Of a stretch of 64,000 nt of DNA, positions 1-12,397 are shown piece by piece. Within the stretch, counting starts at the first letter, position 1, and the number at the start of each line of letters is the position of its first letter. The DNA lies in contig CAMZMU010000059.1 of assembly GCA_947311845.1 (NCBI GenBank), positions 54,955,461 to 55,019,460 of the forward strand, given 5' to 3'. The notes below the pieces were generated by a model. That model had not been told where the DNA came from. It saw nothing but the letters and a program-made list of their open reading frames with translations, and searched no databases. A program made the position numbers and the translations under genes. The stretch is from Poa pratensis. Lineage: Eukaryota > Streptophyta > Magnoliopsida > Poales > Poaceae.

Positions 1-28
1 AACGCAAACTAATTGTAAACGGAGGGAG
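1..28. mobile_element. Stowaway MITE, right end only
   Basis: The window opens with a terminal sequence ending GGAGGGAG and followed by TA. This is the inverted form of the CTCCCTCC end used by grass Stowaway (Tc1/mariner-type) MITEs, which duplicate TA on insertion. The rest of the element lies outside the window, so only the terminus can be called. Confidence 0.45.
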
Positions 29-3000
29 TACAAGCGTTGGCGACAAGGAACATGGTTGAGATACATGGCTATCCTACTAGCTTTCATAGCATAGCATAGC
101 ATAGTAATAACATAGTCCTATACTCACAGCCAATCATGGCATACTACATACATAGTAAAATAGGAGTGACATGATCAAATGTTCCACTTGCCTTGGTAGT
201 TGTTGCTGAAGGTACACTCCTCACAAGTGCAGACGTTACACCCCTCACAACCTATACGTTAAAAGAGCATAACTATAAATAACGACATAAGAGCCAAATA
301 CTTCATGCAAAAGTATTGCCTTTAGGGCATATTTCCAACAGGTTCATAGCAAAACACTTATGATGTTGTTCAAGTATTGTAAGACGGTTCCAGTTTGTGT
401 ATTTACACATAAGATGTATGGCAATGAGCATATTTGAATTGTTCTCGTCCTTACTTATTTCTTTGCACACAACTGATTCCCGTTTCTCAAAATCCATTCC
501 TACAAAATCTGTGGCGGAAAAGTACCGGGCCTTAGATAGACTTAATCCATACCTTATGCATGTATACATGACAAACGATATCTTTGTATATATCACTCTT
601 GTGCATGTGTCTCCATCCGCCCTTCACGAGTCATGCCACTTCCGTTCCTCGACCCTTAATTCATGGCAACTGGCGTTTACACCATAGTGAAGCACGGGCT
701 TTGTGCTAGTATTTTTCTCGTTTGCTGTTTGCTATTTGTCAGGCAACTGATTTTTTTTTAGTTCAGTCAATTTTGTAGCCGTCTTTTCTGTACGTGTGTT
801 CGGTTCGCTTTAGTCTCAGTCGATTCCTCTTGTATTCAGTCGATTTCTTCCTTTTCAGTCAATTCTGTTTATGGGCCGGATGTTTTCCTTCCTGGGCTTT
901 GCGTCAGCTAGCTTCTCTTCCGTTCTGTGCGTGTCTTGTTTTGTTCTTTTCTTCTCTTTGTGTACGTACATGTGCCAGTTGTCTTAGCACCTAAAAATTG
1001 AATTCATTTTTTAAATGACCTACTTAAATCATAATAATTATTAAAGTTTCTGATTACGGTGTTGCGTTGGGGAGGGTAGAGTCTAAAGAACAAAACATCT
1101 GCGTGCTATGCTGGGACACGGCATGTGGCAGCGCAACGCGCTGAAACGCTCGATGGCGCTGGAGGTGGGTCATGGCTACCTATTTTGGATTGAATCTTCC
1201 GCAAAAAAAAAAGTGACTGAACAAATAAAAATTTCAGCAACTGACATGACATATATGTTTAAATATATTGTCCGCCCACTCTCTATCTATCAACCGATAG
1301 TTAGCAACTTAGCCGTCCAAGTAGATTGGGCGATATGCTAGCATTAAGCGGAAAAATGAGCGCAAATCAGATACAGTAGTATATAGTAGTACGACCACTC
1401 TGGGTACAATTGAATATTCTTACAGTAATTTTCGTATCCTAATAAACAACAAACTTTGTAGGGAGAACAACCGAGAAATATTCATATTGCTTCGTAAGAG
1501 CTAAGGAAACAAATAACATTTTACTCTAATACAGTGAGCACCGAGCACTACTTGGTTGATAAAGGTGGCGCCGAGCACACCAGGGGCCTATGTTGAAATG
1601 GGCCACGAAAAGATTTTTTTACAATAGATGATTCCGACTTTCAATTTTATTAACGACATTTTTTATTTGCATATATGTAGAAACACTTTTGATGATATAA
1701 TGCAGTTTTTTCTTTTCTTTTGAGGATAATCAAAAGTGGCAGTTTATTGTATCTGCAAATCAGTGAATACAATTCATACCCTTATTCATGAATACGTGCA
1801 AGGCACAACTATTTCTTTTACAGTATGAAACAAAAGAATATACTACCAGTGAGTATTTTTTTTCTTTTGAAAATAGTATGTTCGATGAACTTCTACAGGT
1901 GGATCTGAATTTTTTCAACCTTTCTGCTTACAGCGCATGCTATACGTGTTCCTAAAGAAAAGGTAGTAATTCCCTCAGAAAAACAAGAAGGAAAGGTATA
2001 AATTTAAGGACAACTGCATAAATATTAAATCATAGTATGATCACCTCGGCAGGTGGTGGTGGTGTGTCCAGATAATTTTCTGATGGGTATTGTCAGGGTT
2101 TGCTAAAAGAACATGGTGGAGCAATTTGCACGACCAAACTCCGTAGTCATTCTCAGTGCAAAAGTCGTCGTACAAATGATATTGCTAGCCGCATAATCTC
2201 GTTTATCTGTACGTGTATTCAAGTCATAGGAAATCAAATGTGCATCATCTGTTGCAGCCACATAATCAAAGATGATAGAAATATGACGGGTTAAGATAAA
2301 TAATAGATTACAGACCAAAGAAAACATGGAAGAAGCAAACCAAATCAGAGTTTGTGGGAGGTCACCCTAACGACGGCGTGCTGCAGTTGGGCTCCAGGTT
2401 GAGGACGGCCGACGCGGAGGTGGAGAGGGAGGGATTATCTTGGGAGGAGAAAGCAAGACGCGGATGCCGTATAAAGCCGATCTCATCGCATGCCAACATA
2501 AGAAGCTGCCAGACGTTCTATGTTTGGAGCTTGAAATTAAAGCACACAGAATGGAGGGGAAGAGGCATGGTGGAGGAAGGAGGCGTGACTGCGTGATGGA
2601 AGAGGGGGGAGATATATAAGGTCTTGTCGGAACTGAGCGGGCAGATGAAACAACATCTAAAGGGGTGAATATCTGCCCGAACGTCTCCTATGCCTCAATC
2701 AAGTTTTCTATGCAGTTGTTTCTCGTGGAGGGTAGCCGGATAGACCGTCGTTTGGGTTCTCAGATTAATGCAGTCGGTGGCTGGCTCGTTGAATGGAGAA
2801 GAAAAACAACAGAGTTGGAGTATTGGGCCGCCTGTGGGCCATCCTCTGTGATTCAATGAGCATCACAAATTGCGATAGGAAGGACCGAACGAATATCAAG
2901 CATCGAAGCTCAACGAACATGAGCGTACATGTTTGCTGAGGTGGAAGGCTTGCCTATGACTTGGACCAATTAGAGACTTGCTGATGTGTCTTGCTTGCAT

Positions 3001-3041
3001 GTTGAGAGAAATCAGATAGTGGCGATAGCTATTTAGATATA
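29..3041. other. Intergenic DNA, no gene recognised
   Basis: This stretch is moderately AT-rich. The open frames in it are short, lack recognisable motifs and overlap on both strands. Around 800-870 there are several TCAGTCGATT/TCAGTCAATT-like words, and 2340-2600 is purine-rich, but neither can be tied to a known feature. No terminal repeats, target-site duplications or RNA genes were seen. Confidence 0.5.
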
Positions 3042-3138
3042 CTCCCTCCGATCCATAATTATTGTCGTCAGATGTGCTACTAGTACTTTGTACTGTCGCA
3101 GTACTACTTCCACGACAATTAAAGTGGACCGGAGGTAG
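3042..3138. mobile_element. Stowaway-type MITE, complete (97 bp)
   Basis: The left end starts CTCCCTCCGATCCATAATTA and the right end reads as its imperfect reverse complement (CTACCTCCGGTCC). The inverted arms extend about 27 bp and include a shared TTGTCGT word. A TA dinucleotide borders each side (3040-3041 and 3139-3140), which is the Stowaway target duplication. It sits about 340 bp beyond the stop codon of the aspartic protease gene. It has no coding capacity. Confidence 0.82.
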
Positions 3139-3478
3139 TAGAAGATTAGGACTTTTGGAGTATGAATTCAATAATAGTGTATCCCAGTATTTTTATTTAT
3201 ATATAAAGTAGAAGACGGACGGGACGTACAGATCGACTCCGTGCCGCCGTACAATTAATACACCACACTCACGCACACGACCTAACTTAATGAAGGCGCG
3301 TGCACACGAATAATAAACCCTATTGGTCGGCTACAAGCCAACCGATGGCTCTAGCCTAGTGTACAAGTAGATACTAGATAGTACATGCATGATATGCTTT
3401 ATTCATCATACTATATTCTTACTTGCGTAGGATGGGACGATAGGATAGGGTAGGGTAGTGCATGCATGCTTCAGAGGA

Positions 3479-4775
3479 TTAGTTAGTGCTGCTGCACTTA
3501 TCGACCCACTTAAATGACAGCTTCTTCTTCGCGAGGTCATAGAGCATGGATACGTTGTGCTGCTGGAAGCTCCCCAGCATCGACGGGCCGTCGCCCAGAA
3601 TGTATAAGCAGAAATCCTTGTCACCCTCTTCCACATAGCTTGCCCAGGGTACGTAATAGTCGCCTCCGGGGAACTTGAGCACCAGATCTGGCTTACCTAC
3701 GTCGGATTTCTTGAAACAGTTCATTTCGTTCTGGAAGACCACCTCGACTTTCAGCGCCTTAAGCAAGACTTTCTTGAGCGCATCGAAGATTTTGGGGTCC
3801 AGCTGTGTGTAGGAGGTGCCCGAATCCACGAGCATCAGCCCCTTGCTGCCATCGCTTGATTTAAGGCTGAAGTCATCCGGTTTGAGCTGCTCGCTGCACT
3901 CGTTATTTATGCATATCATCTCCAGCGCCACGTAGTAGTCGTTCACGGCCCACTCGGGCTGATGGCTGCGATCCGTCGAGATCTCGACCAGGTCCGTGCT
4001 CCGCCAGCCGTCCTTGCCGCCGGCAGCAGATTGGGCGTAGGAGCGGGCTTGTCTCGTTCGAAGAAAGCGGGTCTTTGAGGCAGTAGGAGAACTCGGTGAC
4101 CCCCAGCTGGTTCACCAGTGAGTTGGGTCCCCGGCTGAGCCCCACGATCCCTTGCCCGGCCTCCGGCAGCATCGTCTGGTTCCACTCGATGGCGCACACC
4201 AGGGCGACCTCCTTCTTCGTGCCGGTGGGCAAGGCCACCGTCTCGTTGCCCGTGAACCCTTTCATCGTCTTTCCGCCGCCGTACGTCTTGTTGAACATGC
4301 AGGTGTTGCACTGCTTCTGCTCCTTGTGACAGGCCGTGGAGCAGGACGTGTTGGTGGGGGTGAAGGAGGGGTTGCCAATGCAGTGCTTGAGCTGGTTCGT
4401 CCAGATGAGGTCGCTGCCGGTGTCGGCCACGGCCCGCATGGTCGTCTCCGGCACCGTGCTGCCCATCTTGAGTTCCATGAGGTAACTCTTGGGGCTATAC
4501 TGGACCGGGAATGAGAATGACCCGGAAACGGCAGTGTCGTCCTCGTCGTCTCCGGCTGATAGCATCGCCGCTCTCAGGCGGGCCCTGTCCAGGGCGCGGC
4601 GGATGAGCTCCTCTCTGCTAAAGTTGCCATTGGCGTCGACGTGGATGAGCTCGAACTGGTAGCCGCCGGACGGTGCTTCCTCCGCCGTGACCATGGGCGG
4701 CCTTATTGAAGCAATTAGGAAGAGGATGCTTATTACTAGGGCTCGCATGCATGCCATCGCCATTGCCATTGCCAT
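3479..4775 (-). pseudogene. Nepenthesin-like aspartic protease (A1 family), frameshifted
   Basis: This is a pepsin-type aspartic endopeptidase, probably secreted or vacuolar. The upstream frame (4775 to about 4040) begins with an in-frame ATGGCA-type repeat (MAMAMAMAC), then a hydrophobic signal segment (about residues 11-31) and the first catalytic motif DTGSDLIW (118-125) followed by several cysteines. The downstream frame (from about 4070 to 3479) carries the second motif VDSGTSYTQL and an A1-type end (LGSFQQHNVSMLYDL). The two halves are out of register by one base somewhere in 4025-4075, just after the FSYCLKDP segment. The total span fits about 432 codons and no splice sites are needed, as in most intronless members of this group. 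Either the gene has decayed or the assembly has a one-base error. Both catalytic aspartates are present. Confidence 0.82.
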
Positions 4776-4852
4776 GCCGACCGATCGACTAACTTAGTGG
4801 GATCAATCGACGCAGGCTGCTCTAGGTACGTAGCTACCCTTGGCTGGCTTGG

Positions 4853-4863
4853 TATATATTTAT
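4853..4863 (-). promoter_or_regulatory. Probable TATA box of the aspartic protease
   Basis: Read on the minus strand this is ATAAATATATACC, about 80 bases upstream of the first ATG at 4775. That spacing suits a plant TATA box with a leader of about 50 nt. No other core promoter element was recognised. Confidence 0.5.
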
Positions 4864-5344
4864 CGAGATGGGCAGGGCTTGAGGGCCTATTTATTGGAGG
4901 GTTTAGCTAGTGCGTGCGCTGAGCACCTGTGCGGCGCGTCGGTCACGGTCATAGAGGGAACCATATGCAAGCATTATAGTGGAGTAGTATTCTTCTTCTT
5001 CTAGACGGAACCGTACGCATGCATGCCTTAATTCCTTTTAGTTTCGAGTGGACGCGACCTAGATTCCCATATTATCTCCACACACAATTTGGAAGCCCCA
5101 AGGCTGAAAGATGTGTGCTCCCACAAGCCCATGTTTATGTGTAAATAAATGTTAAACACACACAGTGTTCAGGTATGAGTAGTGCTACAGTTACGGGCTG
5201 CGTCTGATTAGGATTTACGGATTGATGTGGCGTAGTTTGGTTGGAAATCACGGGGAGCTCACACAGTGAAATTAGGGGGGTGGTGGGGGAAGATGACACG
5301 TACGTTTGTAGGTTTCAATCCATAAGTGCATTCCGTCGTTTTAG
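4864..5344. other. Upstream intergenic DNA, nothing recognised
   Basis: This covers the presumed upstream region of the protease. It holds short CT-rich (TTCTTCTTCTTC near 4990) and CACA-rich tracts. No gene, terminal repeat or RNA gene was seen. Confidence 0.4.
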
Positions 5345-6447
5345 CATTCCCCTGTTTAACCTACTCGAAACAGGCTTTCGGCCCACTTTATAAATAAAAT
5401 CAAACGGCCGAACCGATACAAGGTGATGAGAAAATCCTCTTACAAAGCAAATCAAAGATAAAACCGACAACCGAGAGAGTAGCGAAAACGCTACCAACTC
5501 AAAGTCGAGCATGAGTATAGGAGTAGCCACACCCCACCCAGAAGCACCCGAGACCACCAACTAGGAACGAAACCGCGCCTCTTTGGGAAACCACCGGACA
5601 CCGTTGCACCGCACACACCAAGCTATCGCCGGAGAGTGCCACCTGCCCTCCTCTCGCTCCGGACCATGTAGCATCGATCATGCCTGCAGACAGCGAGGTC
5701 ATGTGTAAAAGGTAGGAGGCAAGCGAGACCGCCCGATGCCAGAGTCGAATAAGCTTCAAGCGAGGATCACAGCTTGCCCGAAGATGCCGACACACTGCGA
5801 CCGGAAGGTACCTAAGCTCCACAAGGACGCCCCGAAGAGCATGACGATGCTACGCGCCGCCGCCGTCGAGACCGAAACGACGGACAAGGGTTGCCACCCA
5901 GAGCCCTAGCACGGGGAGGAGAACCACAATGGCGCCCCCCAAGAGGGATGCGACACCCACGGGCATCGTGGCCGGCGCCGGAGCGTGGAGCATTCGCTCG
6001 GAGCCTCACCCACGCCACACTGAGGTACCAAGGTTGCCAACCCATCCCGAGGGAAGGACCGCCGCCACCAGATCAAATCCTCTAGATCTAGACCAGGGAG
6101 CCACCACCGCCGAAGCCACGACAACACCAGGATCACCAGCCGCGCCCCTCTCCATCCACACCGCCAAGGAGAGAGCCACCACCGCTGTAGCTCTGCTCGC
6201 CACCTCGGCATCTAAGATCCCAAACCCCTACACCACAGCCGGTCTTCAAGAGCTTCGACCGCTGGAGGAAGCCACGACGATACCTTTCGAGATCCCACGA
6301 TGACACTTACCCCAGCCTCGGCCAGATCTGACCGAGAACCAGACACGCCGGTGACCACCACCCAGCCCCAACCGGACCTGGACCTAGACGGGCAGCACCG
6401 GCGAAGGAGCCCCAGCCATGGAGTGAAGACGAGATGGCCATAGCCAC
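5345..6447 (-). mobile_element. GC-rich LINE-like remnant, 3' part
   Basis: On the minus strand the segment ends with a TTTATAAAGTGGGCCGAAAG-type word followed by CCTGTTTCG, which resembles the 3' ends of grass LINEs from memory. The remainder is GC-rich with no intact reverse transcriptase frame. It continues across the nested insertion into 28769-29230, since the flanks of the inserted LTR element join into one GC-rich stretch. Open frames on either strand here show no recognisable domain. The class assignment is tentative. Confidence 0.35.
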
Positions 6448-8329
6448 TGATAATCCCCAAGTGCAGGGAGTTATTGTAGCATATTCCAATGTGAATGTGG
6501 AAGTATTGAGTGTTGTACCCCGTAGGAGCTAATGGTAGATTTCTTACTCTCTCAAGTTATGTATGTCAGTTACAAAACCTTCTATGCACTTTTAATAACT
6601 ACTTCACTAAAATTCAAGTTGCAAGAAGTTTTGTTGTTATGTAGAAGCAAGTTAATAAAAGTTAGGTGTTGTTATTAATTAGTTTACAAAAAGTGAACGA
6701 GAGCGCTTCGGTGCTTTGTGTGGTGGTTGCGGAGGAAGTTGTGGAATCATTTGCGGAATTGTCCCTAGGCAATTGGCTACGATAATATAACCAATAGACA
6801 TACTTGTAGTTGATATGTGGGAGAGGCCTATGCTAACACGCTACAAAATCCATTGACTCACATGTACTTATGATTGAACCCTTAGCAAGCATCCACAAAT
6901 ACTAAATATTATTAAGGTAAAACCAACCATAGCATTAATATCTATGGGTCCTATCTATCCCATTCATCATAACTCCGCTACTCCGGGTTTGGTAATTCTT
7001 TGTCGACACTCGAGCCTCCCTTTGTAAATTCATCACAACACATTACTAACCCTCAAGTCTGATCTAATATACGTGTGCACTCATATACTAGCACAAGAGG
7101 ACAACACCATATCATAGCATACAATTCATATCAATCATAATCATGCCTGGCCATGGGAAGCCCGGCCCGAACGGCCCGGCCCGGCCCGGCCCGAAATTTC
7201 CGGGCTTGGGCCCGACGAGCTTTCCCATGGGACGGGCCTGGGCCTCAGATTTAGGCCCGATGGACGTGACGGGACGGGCCTGGGCTTTGCATATTGGTGT
7301 TTTCAGGAAGAAGCCCGGCCCGAGGCCCGAAGCCCGATGGGATTTTGCACTCACGGGACGGGCCTGGCCTGAAATATAGGCCCGACGGTCGAGTCAGGCC
7401 GGGCCTGGGCCTGGGATTTTTCCCGCGGGCTTTTTTAGGCCCGGCCCGAAGCCCGGCCCGGCCCGACACATGGCCAGGTATGATCATAATAGATTACCAA
7501 TGCCACAGGACAAAATAAAACTACTAAGACACAACGGAAGTTCAATAGATTATTGGGTAATAATTTATCACATAGAACACCATGTTCAAGTAGGGGATTA
7601 CAAAGGTTTGTGGGATGTATGGACCACTGTATAGAGGGTGGATATGGTGGTGAAGTCGATGGAGATGATGGCGGTGATGACGGTTCCCCTGGCAACGTTC
7701 TGGCGCCATCGGAAGAGAGGGGGAGAGAGCCCCCTCCTTCTTCTTCTTCCTTAGATCCCCCTGGGTGGGGGAAGGGTTTACCCACTGTTTTTGGTGGCCA
7801 TGGCTATGGAGGACGAGATCCTCCCCCGATATTGTATCTAACTTTCAGGGGAGTAGTTTCTGAGAGCTGTTTTATGAGTCCCGATACCATTTTATCTTTT
7901 CCCAGAAATCCGTTACTCCGAAAAATCTGAAATTTTAAAAACAGTTGACAAACCTTGGAGTAGAAGCTTGTGCCGAAAGGTGAGATCCAGGGGAAATACC
8001 AGGTGCCCACACTCCCTCCTGGCACGCCCTAGGCTCCAGGCACATGGGAGGGGCGTGTGGAGCCCTGGGGCAACCCTTCCAGGTGGGTTTCTGGTGCAGG
8101 AGAGCCTCTGGTCCAAAAACAATCATCATATTTTTATTTTATTATTGTGATCTATGAAAAATACTTTTTTCTGGAAAGCAAAAAATCAACATAAAACGTG
8201 AACTGGCACTGTGGCACTCAATTAATAGGTTAATCCCGAAAATGATAAAATCTATGTGTTAACCATGTATAAATGACATGAATATAGCATGCAAGCTGCA
8301 AAATTTATAGATACGTTTAGGAAGTATCA
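6448..8329. repeat. 5' LTR of the non-coding LTR element
   Basis: It aligns throughout with 12398-13590 and 28482-28763, at roughly 90 percent by eye over the first few hundred bases. It begins TGATAATCC and ends with an imperfect palindrome GATACG...GTATCA. Without the nested MITE at 7142-7482 its length is about 1.53 kb. The copy at 12398 lacks about 50 bases present here near 6690-6745. Confidence 0.75.
7142..7482. mobile_element. hAT-type MITE with 8-bp target duplication
   Basis: The sister LTR lacks this 341-bp block: there the sequence runs uninterrupted from TCAATCATAAT to AGATTACC. Here the octamer ATCATAAT flanks the block on both sides (7134-7141 and 7483-7490). The ends are inverted repeats of the form CATRCCTGGCCATG. 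The interior is dominated by GGCCCG/CGGGCC words and is strongly GC-rich, unlike its AT-rich host. An 8-bp duplication is diagnostic of hAT transposition. There is no coding capacity; frames through the GGCCCG repeats are low-complexity artefacts. Confidence 0.85.
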
Positions 8330-9944
8330 GCATCCGAAGCTTAATCCATGCTCGTCCTCCCGCATGTACATGATAACAGAAATAATTTTTGTAGTTTGAA
8401 TGCTATCCTATTAATAGAGCAAAACTTTGATCACATAGGGAATGAAGGTCTAATAACATAAATCATAATTGGATTTAGATGAACGTAACATAAAGTGATA
8501 ATAAAGTATCTCTCTAGTCTTTAACATTCACTTGCAATTATTTGCATTGACATCGGATTCAAGATGATTAGTAGGTATACAAACATGAAGATAAATCATC
8601 ATACTCATGCATTACTCGATAACTTACTATTAGGAATAATGCATAAAAAGCTAAGAGTGAGTCCCATGCTCAATGGTTGGTGCTAAAAAAGAAAGATGGA
8701 ATTGACTCAACATAAAAGTAAAAGGATAAGCCCTACGCAGAGGGAAGCAGGGATTATCATGCGCTTAAATAATGGAAAATTTGGTTCAACTCTTCGCTGC
8801 CGTGGTTTTGGGTTACTCTAAAAAATGTTGATGTGATGTAATACATCTGTCATCCATTACCCTGCACGATGGTGTGAGATGTTTTTCCTTTGTCTTTTAT
8901 TGAGCTATTTTTGGCGAGAACAGGGTCTTCCCCTCAACCCATTTTTTTATTTAGTTGACAGGCCTGTCCTGCATCTTTTTATTTGGTGGGCCTACAAACA
9001 TTTTTTTACTCCACATGATCACGATTGTAAGTTCGTCGACTCCAAATGATATTACAACACATCAAAAACTTGATTATTAAAAACAGTTTTGCAATTTTTA
9101 AGTTTTGCATCGAAGGCAATTTACTTGGAATGACCTTTCTCAGTCATGAATAGGTTGGTATAGTGGATACATTATGGCATAAACTTGGCTCAAGGATTTT
9201 GGATGCACAAGCAGAATTCATGCTTAGTGTAGCTGAAGGCTATCACAAGACTGGAAGTGACCAACTAGAGAACATAGAGACCACAATTATGCATTCTTAA
9301 ATAGTAACATTATTGAGAGGGAACATGAGACATGATGCTAAATTTATAATCTTAATACCATCAAGGCTATTTATAGAATTTAATCATGCGTGAGCATGTG
9401 CCAAGTCAATCACCTATCCTCCAACGGTAGATACTTGATTACAACAACATGACAGGTTCAACTTAATTTACCAATCAATACTTTTAGTCATTATTATATA
9501 ACTCCCTATTTGATTAAAGATCTTGGACTATCATAGCTTGCATGTATTTCGACAGATTAAGGGAACGCATAATCTACTCTCAACAGATAAAAGTGAAGTG
9601 CATGAGAGTAAATAATAATCCATTCATAAGTTTACTCTAAGGATATAAGTGAAGCAAAAGATTAATTAAATAATAATCTACTCCAAAGGATATAAAGGAA
9701 GATCAAAGAGTAGTAGATCCAATATGATAGTGCTCTCACAAGATATAAATAATCGTTCCATTGATCAAAAACAAAATAAAGAAGGACAAAAGAAAATATT
9801 TATGTTGTTTTTTATAGGAAAACACAAGTAGCCAAAAAGAAGCAAATTAAAGAGAAATATTTTTGGTATTTTCATTTTCTAAAACAAGAAGAAAATTAGA
9901 TGCATAAAACCAAATGCAAAGAAAACCAGAGAACAACAAAAGAA

Positions 9945-11384
9945 AATATTTTTGGGTTTTTAATTTTCCAAAAAACAACAAGAAAATATTTTATGATTTT
10001 CCAAACATTAAAGAACAGCAAATAAAACAAGAAAATAATTTTGTTGTTTTTCAAAAGACAAGAAGCAAATAAAGAAACGAATGAAATCTATTTGGAATTT
10101 TTCTTGTAAAGACATAAGAAGCAAATAAGAAGCAAGTAAGAAAGCAAATATGAAAGTAAATAAAATGCAAATGGAAAGCAAATGAAGACCCAAAGAAAAG
10201 CCAATGAAACGCAAATGAAAGTTCAATAGAAGAACATGTAATTCCAAAAGCATCTTGTTTAATAGATATAAGTGAAGCGCAAAGAGCAATAATTTCAGCC
10301 GTACTCTAATAAGATATAAGTGAAGTTCATTGAGTAAATATTTTAACAAGGAACATGTAATGGTGTATGTTAAGTGTATTGTTGTCTGAACTTGATGATG
10401 GGGATGCTTTAGTTTTTAGTTTGTGATCGATATGTCTTTCTAGTTTCGAACTCTATAATAACCATCGATCTGTCTTTCTAGTTGGTTTCTAGTCCAGGGA
10501 AGGCAAAAGAAACCAGGGTTCGAATACAAACTAAAAAAAAATAAAAAAACACAAGTCTAGGGAAGCCAACAAACAACAACACATTCATGATTTACTAGTT
10601 AATTGCCCATGCGTTGCAATGGGGCATACATAGACTACTACCGAGCATTTCAGCACTGACCCCTCATCACAGACCTTCCTGGAGCCAGGTGTCACTGATG
10701 ACTATCATCACTGACCGGACAGCCGAGAGGGGCACTGATGATTGTCCCAAACACGTCATCGAAGACCGACGAGTTGGGGTAGGTCACTTATGACTATCAT
10801 CACTGACGGACCACTCTTACTGACCTGTCACTGATGACTCATACTTTATCACTAACCGACCCTCCCATCTAGGGGGTCGCTGATGAAATGTCATCACTGA
10901 TCGGCCAATCTTAGGGACCGGTCGCTGTTGACTCGTACCTATCACTTACTATTGGTGGATATGCTTTAGTCGTAAAGCAAGTATATAATTTTGGGCTTTT
11001 AATTTTCCAAAAAACAACAAGAAAATATTTTATGATTTTCCAAACATTAAAGAACAGCAAATAAAACAAGAAAATAATTTTGTTGTTTTTCAAAAGATAA
11101 GACGCAAATAAAGAAACGAATGAAATCTATTTGGAGTTTTTCTTATAAAGACATAAGAAGCAAATAAGAAGCAAGTAAGAAAGCAAATATGAAAGTAAAT
11201 AAAATGCAAATGGAAAGCAAATGAAGACCCAAAGAAAAGCCAATGAAACGGAAATGAAAGATCAATAGAAGAACATGTAATTCCAAAAACATCTTGTTTA
11301 ATAGATATAAGTGAAGCGCAGAGAGTAATAATTTCAGCCTTACTCTAAAAAGATATAAGTGAAGTTCATAGAGTAAATATTTTT
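9945..11384. repeat. Pair of about 390-bp direct repeats, 1,039 bp apart
   Basis: Positions about 9945-10345 and 10985-11384 are near-identical AT-rich copies, both containing the word AGAACAGCAAATAAAACAAG. They are offset by 1,039 bases and separated by unrelated DNA. This is either a local tandem duplication of about 1.04 kb or an ectopic duplication associated with the insertion between them. Confidence 0.75.
10595..10960. mobile_element. Possible DNA-transposon terminus with TCATCACTGACC repeats
   Basis: The segment carries many copies of TCACTGATGACT / TCATCACTGACC-type words in both orientations, resembling a subterminal repeat array of a DNA transposon. It is preceded by an ATTGCCCATGCGTTGCAA word common in grass repeats. 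No clear inverted termini or target duplication were found, so the class is uncertain. Confidence 0.35.
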
Positions 11385-12397
11385 ACCACCAAAAACCATC
11401 CCCTAACCAGCATGGTCCATATTTATTGAAAAGAAAACGGACACTCCAAGAACTACACATATTATGTGAACAAATAAAAACATAGGCCCAACCAAGACAA
11501 ACTGATAGTTGTTGAGGAGGATGGGGGATGCTGGGCAATTCCCAAGCTTAGAGCTTGAGACCTCTTTGAACTTTGAGTGGGGATGACTTGTAATCCCCAA
11601 GCTTGAACGCTTGCTTGTCTCAACTTTTCTCTCATATCAATGTCTCACCAGCTGGGTCTTAAAAACTTCATTCACACAAAACTTAAACAGACTTGTGAGA
11701 TAGGTTAGTCCAAAAAAGAATTATCTAAGGATAGCCTTGCTGTGAACAAATCATAAAGATATAACTTATCATTAGCTACAGTGTATCTAAGCAATTTTGA
11801 ATTTCTACACCCCCATTGAAACAACAAAAAGCAAACATACACAACAAAAAGCAAGTTACACATGAATATGTCAAAACAGAGCAGCATGTAAAGACATAAT
11901 TGGTAAAAGGACTTCTGTAACTCAAAAAATTCTGAAACATTAGCATGTAACATAGAACTTATAATTGTAGATTGTGTTAAATTTCATAATTTTATCATGT
12001 ACTGATGATTTTAAACAATTTATACAGTAATAGCAAAACTGTAGAATTAGCACAACACCGCAATCACTTTTAAACTGGATATGCTAAAGAGAGTTGCTAC
12101 CATCTTCATTCGGAGGCATGCATGGGTAGCTAGTCCATTCTTCCTACATTTGTTCCATTGGTCCTTCACTCTCACAAGTATTATTTCCTTCATAAAAAGC
12201 ATTAGTGGCAACAAGGGGGACATCACCAATATTATTGCAATCATCATCAAGATATCCCATGATCAAGCTATTAGTAATAGACTTTTTTGTCAATAAAAAT
12301 CAGAGGGTTAATAATATGTTCAAAGCAAAGCAAATGAATGCAACCAAAATATTAAACCTAGTGTTATGCTCCCCGGTAACGGCGCCAGAAAAGAGCT

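Larger units (their letters stand above)
8330..12397. other. Internal region of the non-coding LTR element
   Basis: This 4-kb AT-rich stretch has no frame resembling gag, protease, reverse transcriptase or integrase. It begins directly after the 5' LTR and ends with CTCCCCGGTAACGGCGCCAG and a short purine-rich run before the 3' LTR. Stretches such as AAGTGAAG/ATATAAGTGAAG and AAGCAAATAAGAAGCAAG recur around 9590-10340 and 11100-11380. The primer-binding site could not be matched to a tRNA with confidence. Confidence 0.55.

Noticed and set aside
3943..4514. Overlapping alternative frames in the protease region
   Set aside because: They are out-of-frame or antisense readings of the GC-rich protease coding sequence; the catalytic motifs fix the real frames.
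5929..6303. Plus-strand 124-aa frame as a host gene
   Set aside because: It lies in the GC-rich LINE-like remnant, has frames open on both strands and has no recognisable domain.
6448..8329. A foldback DNA transposon bounded by GATACG palindromes
   Set aside because: Paired TG...CA repeats with 5-bp duplications fit an LTR element better.
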